DNA of 64,000 nt from Marinomonas hwangdonensis (GTDB lineage Bacteria > Pseudomonadota > Gammaproteobacteria > Pseudomonadales > Marinomonadaceae), in assembly GCF_003721245.1 (NCBI RefSeq), contig NZ_RIZG01000002.1:124001-188000 (forward strand), given 5' to 3'. Positions within the stretch are counted from its first letter, which is position 1; each line of letters opens with the position of its first letter. The notes under the pieces are model-generated. The model was not told the DNA's origin. It did no database searches and saw nothing but the letters and a program-made list of their open reading frames with translations. Shown in pieces: positions 56,890 through 64,000 of the stretch. A program made the position numbers and the translations under genes.

Positions 56890-57277
56890 CGGCTTCGGGA
56901 ATGGCTTTTGCTTTCATCGCTCCTGAGTCATCATGACAGGCCCAAACACGCTTTTCTAAGCACTCCACCGCTAAATCATCACCATTGAACAACTGATGAC
57001 GAATCCCAAAACTGGCACGGCCTACGTGTGTTATCTCACTTTTAATCGTAATTGTATCGCCGTATTTTGACGGTTTAAAAAATTGTGATCGAGTGTCCAC
57101 CATGGGCAAGCCTACATCTTTCAACTCATCTCGAATATAACGAAGTGTGTAACCCATCGCCTCAAATAGCGCCCCTGTTGAGGCATCAAAAAAGGCAAAA
57201 TATCGTGGATAAAACACGATATCGGCGGGGTCGCAATCCCCCCACTCGATGTGTAATTGACGCTCATTTTTAAACAT
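56861..57277 (-). CDS. 4-hydroxybenzoyl-CoA-type thioesterase (hotdog fold)
   Basis: A 138-residue hotdog-fold thioesterase. The active-site stretch WGDCDPADIVFYPRYFAFFD closely follows that of the Pseudomonas 4-hydroxybenzoyl-CoA thioesterase (FGDCDPAGIVWYP), with Asp16 at the catalytic Asp17 position. As last gene of the beta-oxidation operon it likely releases the shortened aroyl acid from CoA. It starts 13 bp after the ligase gene. A hydroxybenzoate-type product is inferred, and other acyl-CoAs are possible. Confidence 0.85.
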   Translation of the reverse strand: MFKNERQLHIEWGDCDPADIVFYPRYFAFFDASTGALFEAMGYTLRYIRDELKDVGLPMVDTRSQFFKPSKYGDTITIKSEITHVGRASFGIRHQLFNGDDLAVECLEKRVWACHDDSGAMKAKAIPEAVKARMLSEF

Positions 57278-57290
57278 GACGCGCCCTCCT

Positions 57291-59156
57291 TTAAAGACTG
57301 ATCACCAAATCCGATAGCGGTTCTTGATACAGCAATGCAATTTGATCTTCACGATGCGCTTGCACCGCGCGTTGATTCAACGAGCCTTTATCCGTAATTT
57401 CATGGGCATCAATACTCGGTGGCACAGCCTGCAAGAGAATGCGTTCGACAACGGTAGAGCTGCCCGTGCTCTGTTTTGCAAACGCCACCAGCTTCTGTTT
57501 AAAAGCCTCGCGCACCGCGCTATGAGCAATAATGTCTTCGTTCGTTTCCTGCAAATCGTGTGGCATGATGGCCTGACAATGGGCCCAATCAGGAAAAATT
57601 AATGCCGTGATATAACCACGATTGGTGCCGCACAACACAACATCTTGTACAAAAGGCGCAAAAGCACTGATGAATTTTGCCCGTAAGGTGCCAGCACTGA
57701 CCCAGGTTCCGCTGTCCAATTTAAAATCTTCGGATACTCGTCCATCAAAGCGAAAACCACGCTGTGGCGCATTCTCGTCAAGGTAAGCAAACGCATCTCC
57801 CAAACAATAAAAACCTTCCTCATCAAAAGATTTAGCCGACAGTTCTGGCTGACGCCAATAGCCAGGCATCACAGTGACTGCTTTTACCCGCGCTTCTAAT
57901 TTACCTTCATTTGGCACTAACTTGATAGATACCCCTGGAGCGGGCACACCAATCACACCAGAAGTAGACTCTTCGACAGACGCAAAAGTTGCGGAAGGCG
58001 CCGTTTCAGTGCAGCCTAAACCAGTTAACATAGGAATCTTCTTACCGGTATATTCAATCGACAAGGCATCCAAATCATCCCAAATATGCTGAGCCAAGCC
58101 CGCGGCAGCAAAAAAAGTAAACTGCAAACGGGCAAAAAACTTCTCTGCGAGTTCGCTGTCGGCTTTTAGATGCTTCACCAACAGCTCAAAGCCTTTTGGC
58201 ACGTTAAAATACACCGTCGGCGACACCTCGGCCAAATTGCGTAAGGTCTTGGCAAAGAGTTTTTCGGTTGGTTTACCATCATCAAGATACAAACTACCGC
58301 CGTTATACAAGGCAATCCCGATGTTATGGTTGCCACCAAACGTATGATTCCAAGGCAACCAGTCCACCATAATCGGAGGTTGATCTTTCAAAAACTGCAT
58401 AACCTGATGAATCATCACCTGATTAGCACAAATCATACGCTGGGTATTGATAACGCCTTTTGGCATCCCTGTGGTGCCCGATGTAAACAAAATTTTCGCA
58501 ATCGTATCACCGGTAACCTGAGCATTCTGAGCATCAACCGCCTCCGATTCTGGGTAATCCCAAGCAGACTGAAAGGAGATAACGGAATTAGCAACCTTTG
58601 CCGCTGCTGCGTTTTCAAGAGTATTCCCTCTCAAGACCATAACGGGAACTTGATCATCATGACATACAGCTTGAATGGCAGATTCATAAGGTGCCAATTC
58701 ATCGACCACTATCATACCAGGGGTCAAAATATCAAAAATCCCCTGCAGTTTTGTGTAGTCCGTCGCAATAAGCGAATACGCGGGAGACAGCGGGGAATGG
58801 GCAATACCAACATACATACCCGCTAACGCCAACATTAAATGCTCTAAGCTATTGCCGCACAAAAAAACAATAGGTCGCTCAACCGAAACAGGCTGAGTCA
58901 ATAACCAAGAGGCGATCTTACGCACTCGTGTCACAGCTTGGGCATAAGTGACTTTTTGCCATTCGCCTTGTTCATCACGTTCTGCAACAAACAGTTGATC
59001 TGGTGTTTTTTTCGCCCAACATTCAAGCTGATCTGTCCAGCAGCGGGCATAGTCATCTAATGCCTTTTGACTATTAATGATTTGCACACCATCCTCTCGT
59101 TTCTCAATATCAATAGGATGGGCAACGACTTTAATAGGATGAAATTCACCGTTCAT
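57291..59156 (-). CDS. Feruloyl-CoA-synthetase-like acyl-CoA ligase
   Basis: A 621-residue AMP-forming ligase. The N-terminal extension and IVFLCGNSLEHLMLALAGMYVGIAHSP resemble feruloyl-CoA synthetases. The core motif TSGTTGMPKG is at 225-234, the aryl-binding/adenylate region is GLGCTETAP, and the catalytic Lys590 is in ITDKGSLNQRAV, a form specific to this subgroup. GGAG lies seven bases before the ATG. It would activate a hydroxycinnamate or other aryl-alkanoate to the CoA thioester with ATP. Confidence 0.8.
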   Translation of the reverse strand: MNGEFHPIKVVAHPIDIEKREDGVQIINSQKALDDYARCWTDQLECWAKKTPDQLFVAERDEQGEWQKVTYAQAVTRVRKIASWLLTQPVSVERPIVFLCGNSLEHLMLALAGMYVGIAHSPLSPAYSLIATDYTKLQGIFDILTPGMIVVDELAPYESAIQAVCHDDQVPVMVLRGNTLENAAAAKVANSVISFQSAWDYPESEAVDAQNAQVTGDTIAKILFTSGTTGMPKGVINTQRMICANQVMIHQVMQFLKDQPPIMVDWLPWNHTFGGNHNIGIALYNGGSLYLDDGKPTEKLFAKTLRNLAEVSPTVYFNVPKGFELLVKHLKADSELAEKFFARLQFTFFAAAGLAQHIWDDLDALSIEYTGKKIPMLTGLGCTETAPSATFASVEESTSGVIGVPAPGVSIKLVPNEGKLEARVKAVTVMPGYWRQPELSAKSFDEEGFYCLGDAFAYLDENAPQRGFRFDGRVSEDFKLDSGTWVSAGTLRAKFISAFAPFVQDVVLCGTNRGYITALIFPDWAHCQAIMPHDLQETNEDIIAHSAVREAFKQKLVAFAKQSTGSSTVVERILLQAVPPSIDAHEITDKGSLNQRAVQAHREDQIALLYQEPLSDLVISL

Positions 59157-59272
59157 TTTTTTGCTCCCACAACCACTTTGGTTATTTTTATGCGGCTAGA
59201 GTGTTAGGGCGTGATGTATAAACCACGGCCGAATTATTATTGTTTTCTCGACTTCAGACTTTACGGTCTATT

Positions 59273-61051
59273 TCAAAATTCATATTCGCTAAGGCCCAAA
59301 CCAGCGTTTTCAACCACCTTCAATGCTGCAACAGCTGATGGCAATCGATAAGCTGCGTAAAACTTAGTCATGGCCGTAAGATTCTGCATATAAGAGGCAT
59401 CAGTGTTTTCTTGTGCTTGCTGATAAGCCAACACATCAAACAACTGCCAAGTGCAACATAAGATGCCCATCGCCTCTAAAAATGGTACAGAGACTCCATG
59501 CAAAGACACAGAATCAGCATCCAGTTTCAACAAATGCGAGGTCAACAAAGACGTCACTGTATCAACAGCTTGTAACGTTTCTTTTGCAGCCACTTCGAAA
59601 GCGTCATCGGATTCAAAAGGACGAACCAACTGAGTAATATTTGCAAGTAACTCAGTTAACGCTTTTCCTTGATCGCCTCGCACTTTTCGAATTAATAAAT
59701 CACGCGCTTGAATGCCTGTGGTGCCTTCATAAATCGTCGTGATTCGAGCATCACGCATAATTTGCGCGACACCGGTTTCTTCTACAAAGCCCATACCGCC
59801 AAACACCTGCACCACTTTCCCCGCCATCACATTGGCGCGCTCAGTGGCAAAAGCTTTAAAAATCGGCGTCAGCAAAGCAACTCTGGCTTTTTTGCTTTGA
59901 TTACTTTCCGTTTCATCAAGAGTCGTTTGATCGTGAGTGGCTTCAGTAGCATCAATTTGTGCTGCAATCTGATAACCCAAAGCACGTAAGGCAAAGGTTT
60001 CCGAACGCATGTCTAGCAACATACGCTTCACATCAGCGTGTTCGACAATAGCGATTTTTTCGCCTTGTTTATTTGTCCCTTGGGTGCGCTCATGGGCGTA
60101 GGCTAAAGCACGTTGATACCCCAACTCTCCCAAAGCCACACCTTGTAAACCACAACTTAAGCGGGCTTCGTTCATCAATACAAACATCGCCATTAAGCCT
60201 TGATTCAGCTCACCTACCAATTCGCCAATGCAATTGTCTTGATCGCCATAACTGATGGAGCAGGTTGGGCTGCCATGTAATCCCATTTTGTGCTCAATGC
60301 CCGTACAACGAATATCGTTAAATTCCCCTAACGCCCCGTTGTCCGTCACCCGATACTTGGGCACGATAAATAACGAAATACCGCGACTGCCTGCCGGCGC
60401 ATCAGGCGTTCTCGCCAACACCAAATGAACAATATTGTCCGTCAGATCGTGCTCACCATAGGTAATGTAGATCTTCTGACCTTTGATTTTATACGTACCG
60501 TCAGACTGGGGAATGGCCTTAGTATTCAACGCTCCTAAATCCGATCCGGCATTCGGTTCGGTCAGCGCCATTGCCACCGTCCACTCTCCGCTCACAATGT
60601 TGGGCAAATATCGGTTTTGAGTGGCGTCGCTGGCAAAGTTCATTAGAATCTCTGAACCGCCCTGCGCCAAGGCTTGAAACATCACAAAGGCCAAATTGGC
60701 CGACAGCCACATTTCATTCACTGGCTGAGCGATGTATTTGGGCAGACCTTGACCACCAAATGCTTCTGGCAACGCCAAACCAATCCAGCCCGATTCGGCA
60801 AATTGCTGATACGCCTCTTGCCAGCCATCCGGTGTTATTACCTTGCCATCTTGAAAACGACAACCTTGTACATCGCCAACAGAGTTCAATGGCGCCAACA
60901 CACCAGAGGCGAACTTAGCGGCTTCATCCATCACCGCATTGGCCAACTCAAGATCAAAATCTTGTAAGGAATCCATCGCATCCAGCCCTTGCTGGTAATA
61001 AGCCTGAGCCACTAGCTTCTGCATGTCTTTATAAGGTGCTTGATAAGTCAT
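59273..61051 (-). CDS. Acyl-CoA dehydrogenase, long DmdC-like form
   Basis: A 592-residue flavoprotein, longer than the usual ~380 because of a C-terminal helical extension. I place the start at 61051, with GGAG six bases upstream; the TTG at 61063 is upstream sequence. FAD-binding blocks are MALTEPNAGSDLGA and GIEHKMGLHGSP, and the catalytic Glu442 is in TIYEGTTGIQARD. The nearest described relatives are 3-methylmercaptopropionyl-CoA dehydrogenases (DmdC) and long aryl/alkyl acyl-CoA dehydrogenases. In this operon it would desaturate a side chain. Confidence 0.85.
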   Translation of the reverse strand: MTYQAPYKDMQKLVAQAYYQQGLDAMDSLQDFDLELANAVMDEAAKFASGVLAPLNSVGDVQGCRFQDGKVITPDGWQEAYQQFAESGWIGLALPEAFGGQGLPKYIAQPVNEMWLSANLAFVMFQALAQGGSEILMNFASDATQNRYLPNIVSGEWTVAMALTEPNAGSDLGALNTKAIPQSDGTYKIKGQKIYITYGEHDLTDNIVHLVLARTPDAPAGSRGISLFIVPKYRVTDNGALGEFNDIRCTGIEHKMGLHGSPTCSISYGDQDNCIGELVGELNQGLMAMFVLMNEARLSCGLQGVALGELGYQRALAYAHERTQGTNKQGEKIAIVEHADVKRMLLDMRSETFALRALGYQIAAQIDATEATHDQTTLDETESNQSKKARVALLTPIFKAFATERANVMAGKVVQVFGGMGFVEETGVAQIMRDARITTIYEGTTGIQARDLLIRKVRGDQGKALTELLANITQLVRPFESDDAFEVAAKETLQAVDTVTSLLTSHLLKLDADSVSLHGVSVPFLEAMGILCCTWQLFDVLAYQQAQENTDASYMQNLTAMTKFYAAYRLPSAVAALKVVENAGLGLSEYEF

Positions 61052-61078
61052 CATCGACTCCAAAATACAGTCATCGGA

Positions 61079-61846
61079 TTATTTCGCGGCCATACGAATC
61101 GCGCCATCGAGACGAATCACTTCACCATTGAGCATTTCATTTTCAATAATGTGCTGAGCCAATGAAGCGAATTCATCCGGTTCGCCAAGACGCGGTGGAA
61201 AAGGCACAGATTCGCCCAAAGACTTCTGCACTTCTTCTGGCAATACATCCATCATGGGGGTTTTAAATAAGCCTGGCGCTATGGTCATCACGCGAATACC
61301 AAAGCGCGCTAACTCACGGGCAATCGGTAACGTCATAGCACAAACACCCCCTTTAGAAGCCGCATAGCCTGCTTGACCAATCTGACCATCAAACGCCGCC
61401 ACAGACGCCGTATTAATCATCACACCACGCTCTAAATTCGCCTCTGGCTCGTTATGCTGCATCTTGTCAGCCACCAAACGAATCATGTTAAAAGTTCCAA
61501 TTAAATTTACAGACACCGCACGTTGAAACGACGCTAAACGATGTGGACCCTCACGACCAACGATACGCTCCGCACCTGGAATACCCGCACAATTGACCAA
61601 ACCACTGATCGGACCAAAAGCCTCAACCGCTTGATCAATCGCATTTTGAACCGAATTTTCGTCAACGATATCCGTCACACAACCTTGTACTCGTTCCCCA
61701 AGTTCCGCCTTCACACGGGCCAAGCCCGCTTCATTCACATCGGCTAAAGTGACTTTTGCGCCTAAACCATGTAAACGACGCGCAACCGCCTCACCAATAC
61801 CCGAAGCCGAACCGGTCACCACAAAATGTTTGTCTTGAATTTGCAT
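61079..61846 (-). CDS. SDR 3-hydroxyacyl-CoA dehydrogenase (HSD17B10-like)
   Basis: A 255-residue short-chain dehydrogenase. The NAD site TGSASGIG is at 11-18, with Asp36 after LAD favouring NAD over NADP, and NCAG at 85-88. The catalytic Ser148, Tyr161 and Lys165 are present ([20 protein letters not shown]). [22 protein letters not shown] is typical of type II 3-hydroxyacyl-CoA dehydrogenases. It oxidises the beta-hydroxyl made by the hydratase. It lies 27 bp before the acyl-CoA dehydrogenase gene. Confidence 0.87.
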   Translation of the reverse strand: MQIQDKHFVVTGSASGIGEAVARRLHGLGAKVTLADVNEAGLARVKAELGERVQGCVTDIVDENSVQNAIDQAVEAFGPISGLVNCAGIPGAERIVGREGPHRLASFQRAVSVNLIGTFNMIRLVADKMQHNEPEANLERGVMINTASVAAFDGQIGQAGYAASKGGVCAMTLPIARELARFGIRVMTIAPGLFKTPMMDVLPEEVQKSLGESVPFPPRLGEPDEFASLAQHIIENEMLNGEVIRLDGAIRMAAK

Positions 61847-61896
61847 CTAAATACTCCTGATCTTGCTGTTATTTTTATTACCAAGGGCAAAGTTAA

Positions 61897-62655
61897 TTAG
61901 CTTTTTTTACGGTTCAAAAACGCTTCAATACGCGCTTTTACTTCGTCGCTGGTTTGCGTGATACCGCAAAGAAGTGACTCGGTATACAAACCCTCTTGTG
62001 CCGACATATTGCTAATACGACTAATCCCAGTCGTCATGGCCCAATTGGAATATTTCGAGTTTTTGCCAATGCCTTCTGCTATCTCAAAAGCTTTCGCCAA
62101 GGCTTCACCATTGCCGACCACATAATGTGCCAAACCTATGCGCAACCCCTCGTCCGCTTTTACATCTCGGCCCGTTAACATCATCTCTGTCATCCGACTC
62201 GCACCAATCACATTCGCCACGTTGACAGACGCACCACCACCAACAAAAATTCCATGCTTGCCTTCAGGCAAACGATAGAAAGTATTTTCTTCACTAACCC
62301 GCACATGAGCACAAATCGCCAATTCCAAACCACCGCCGATCACCGCACCATGCATAGCGGCGACCACTGGAATACCAGAATCACTAATATGACCAAACAC
62401 CCGATGCCACATATTGGAATGCTTCACCACTTCAAAAGGCTCACGGGCTTTATGCTCTTGTAAATCCAGACCAGAGCAAAATTCAGGGCCATTTCCAGAA
62501 AACACAATGACATTGACATCATCGGTTAAATTCAAAAACACCTGTTCAATTTCAAGACACAAGCGATCATTAATGGCATTTTTCTTCTCAGGGCGATTCA
62601 GCTGCAAATGCGCGATGCCGTTTTCTACGGAATAATTAATAAATTGATATGTCAT
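61897..62655 (-). CDS. Enoyl-CoA hydratase (crotonase family)
   Basis: A 252-residue crotonase-fold enzyme. The oxyanion-hole Gly lies in FCSGLDLQE and the IGGGLELA block. Both glutamates needed for hydration in rat mitochondrial enoyl-CoA hydratase have counterparts: Glu111 in GGGLELA and Glu131 in RLPEGKHG. This makes true hydration plausible and argues against the hydroxycinnamoyl-CoA hydratase-lyase type, whose motifs differ. It sits 50 bp before the dehydrogenase gene. Confidence 0.84.
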   Translation of the reverse strand: MTYQFINYSVENGIAHLQLNRPEKKNAINDRLCLEIEQVFLNLTDDVNVIVFSGNGPEFCSGLDLQEHKAREPFEVVKHSNMWHRVFGHISDSGIPVVAAMHGAVIGGGLELAICAHVRVSEENTFYRLPEGKHGIFVGGGASVNVANVIGASRMTEMMLTGRDVKADEGLRIGLAHYVVGNGEALAKAFEIAEGIGKNSKYSNWAMTTGISRISNMSAQEGLYTESLLCGITQTSDEVKARIEAFLNRKKS

Positions 62656-62675
62656 CTTGGATTACCTTTTAAATT

Positions 62676-63884
62676 TTATAATGAGCGATCTGACACCTTG
62701 ATAACCACCGCCATACCTGTATCGCCAGCAGCACAACCAGTAAACAAACCATAACCGCCGCCGTTGATAACCAACTCTTCAATTAGCTCAATAATGGCGC
62801 GCATGCCGGTTGGCCCTTGTGGGTGCCCCCAAATCAACGAGCAGCCGTAGTTATTCATTGTCATCACATCAATGCCCATGGCTTTCGCAAAAGCCACATC
62901 ATTCACTGCAAAGGGGTTGTGGGTTTTAATGGCAGAGACTTGCTTGATATCGATACCCGCTACGGTAAGCGCACGCTTAGCCGCTTCGATTGGTGCCGCT
63001 GGCATGAAAGCCAAATCATCGCGTGCTTGCCCAAATCCCAACACTTCAATTCTGATTTCAGGACGAGCCGTAAGGAATGCCACGTCTTCTGAGCGACAAA
63101 GAATCGCCGACGCGTTACCGTCAGCAGGATGCGTTTGGTTACCAAACGTAATTACCCCGCCCTCTTGAATCGGTTTCAGCTTTTGCAAGCCTTCTAGGGT
63201 CGTTAGGAAAACCCCTTCATCACCTGTGATAACGGTTTCTTCTTTTTTGAAGTTGGCCGTTGGCACTGACAACGGCAGCGTCATATAACGTTTTTGAAAG
63301 GCTTGATCGTCTTTTAATGCATCTTGGTACTGCTCATAACGACGGAAAGTCACTTCGTCTAATTCTTCACGGGTGATATCAAAACGCTTAGCGACGTTTT
63401 CACCCGTTTGCATCATCGAATGGCCGCCCACACAATCGTTCATCATGTTGTAGGTCACTTGATCTTCTGACGCGCCAGCTGGGCCTTTGGCATTCGGATA
63501 ATAAATATGTGGGCCATTTGAACAACGATCAGCGGTGATCAACAAAGACACCTTCGCCATACCGCAGACAATTTCGGATGCCGCAGCAAACAAACCACGC
63601 GCACTGGTCGCACAAACTTGATTCACCGCGTGGCCTGCGGTGTTTACCGCACCAATGTCATACAAAGGCCAAGGCGCACCGTTGAAAGATTGGTACTGGT
63701 TCACTGTCATGCCCAATACGCCTGAATCGAAAACCAATGGATCGATATTGCGTTTTGCCAACTCAGATTTTGCGACATGCGCCGCAAACTTCATCGAATG
63801 CAAATGCTGTAATGAGCCTTGCCACTTAGTAAACGGCGTACTCCAATAAGCACCGTAAGGAATTTCGACATTCTTAATAGACAT
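62676..63884 (-). CDS. Acetyl-CoA acyltransferase (thiolase)
   Basis: A 402-residue thiolase. The start is the ATG at 63884 (GAGA eight bases upstream); upstream in-frame codons run into the preceding gene's terminal region. The acyl-accepting Cys91 is in NQVCATSARG. GHPQGPTGMR carries the base His and GLFTGCAAGD the second catalytic Cys. It cleaves the beta-ketoacyl-CoA to acetyl-CoA and a shortened acyl-CoA. First complete gene of the operon and 20 bp before the hydratase. Confidence 0.86.
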   Translation of the reverse strand: MSIKNVEIPYGAYWSTPFTKWQGSLQHLHSMKFAAHVAKSELAKRNIDPLVFDSGVLGMTVNQYQSFNGAPWPLYDIGAVNTAGHAVNQVCATSARGLFAAASEIVCGMAKVSLLITADRCSNGPHIYYPNAKGPAGASEDQVTYNMMNDCVGGHSMMQTGENVAKRFDITREELDEVTFRRYEQYQDALKDDQAFQKRYMTLPLSVPTANFKKEETVITGDEGVFLTTLEGLQKLKPIQEGGVITFGNQTHPADGNASAILCRSEDVAFLTARPEIRIEVLGFGQARDDLAFMPAAPIEAAKRALTVAGIDIKQVSAIKTHNPFAVNDVAFAKAMGIDVMTMNNYGCSLIWGHPQGPTGMRAIIELIEELVINGGGYGLFTGCAAGDTGMAVVIKVSDRSL

Positions 63885-63916
63885 AAGATTTTCTCGCTTA
63901 TCGATTATTGTTGTTT

Positions 63917-64000
63917 TTAAAACTGAACATCGGATGCCATGATGCTGGCCAAGCCACCCCATTGCTCAGCAAAAATAGAGGCTGGCATGGTTTTCAGGTC
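63917..64000 (-). CDS. C-terminal end of an upstream gene of the beta-oxidation operon
   Basis: The window cuts this gene; only 27 codons and a TAA remain, ending in EQWGGLASIMASDVQF. It is in the same direction as the thiolase and 32 bp upstream, so it is probably in the operon. The piece is too short to name a family. Confidence 0.6.
   Translation of the reverse strand, partial: DLKTMPASIFAEQWGGLASIMASDVQF

Noticed and set aside
58326..58826. 166-codon plus-strand open frame inside the CoA ligase
   Set aside because: Antisense shadow of conserved ligase sequence (adenylation core), with no ribosome site or known motif.

Overview
This window is a stretch of chromosomal backbone from a marine gammaproteobacterium, most likely Oceanospirillales and close to Marinomonas. 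That placement rests on gene order and protein character recalled from memory, not on a database search. Base composition looks even and moderate (mid-40s percent G+C by eye). I see no insertion sequence, prophage, integrase, CRISPR array, rRNA or tRNA. Nearly all of the sequence is coding and most operons are conserved housekeeping blocks.

Layout. 1-4.7 kb: end of miaB, then phoH-like, ybeY, corC and lnt (tRNA/rRNA maturation and lipoprotein N-acylation). 4.7-9.4 kb: ybeL-like zinc-ribbon gene divergent from leuS-lptE-holA. 9.6-16.7 kb: an accessory run with a soluble FIST-domain chemoreceptor, a 2OG-Fe(II) oxygenase, a flavin reductase, an 871-residue protein joining two cyclic-nucleotide-binding-like domains to an acyltransferase-like and an SGNH hydrolase domain, and a DHH phosphoesterase. 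17-20.4 kb: dapA, then GNAT, DUF2333 and a lipoprotein on the minus strand. 20.5-34.1 kb: dsbD, accB-accC, prmA, a DUF3426 protein, dusB-fis, purH-purD and a 7TMR-DISM sensor. This is the order around Pseudomonas retS, but aroQ is absent between dsbD and accB and the sensor looks catalytically dead. 34.2-37.2 kb: HIT protein, coq7, pdxH, alkB, DUF1624. 37.4-41.4 kb: nrdA-nrdB-ferredoxin behind a textbook pair of NrdR boxes. 41.4-50.8 kb: CDP-alcohol phosphatidyltransferase, ybfF-like esterase, an unusual pheA/TonB-receptor/periplasmic-protein operon, yidD, acs with a NarL-type response regulator, and a methyltransferase. 51-54.3 kb: TAXI-type TRAP transporter. 54.4-57 kb: M23 peptidase and fdhD.

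56.9-64.0 kb (minus strand) is a catabolic operon: thiolase, enoyl-CoA hydratase, SDR 3-hydroxyacyl-CoA dehydrogenase, acyl-CoA dehydrogenase, feruloyl-CoA-synthetase-like ligase and a 4-hydroxybenzoyl-CoA-type thioesterase, with a further gene cut by the window end. Together these encode every step of a CoA-dependent beta-oxidative shortening of a phenylpropanoid or similar side chain to an aromatic acid.

The best candidates for something under-described are this beta-oxidation operon, the cNMP/acyltransferase/SGNH fusion, the RetS-locus pseudokinase, and the translationally coupled pheA/TonB-receptor/periplasmic-protein unit.
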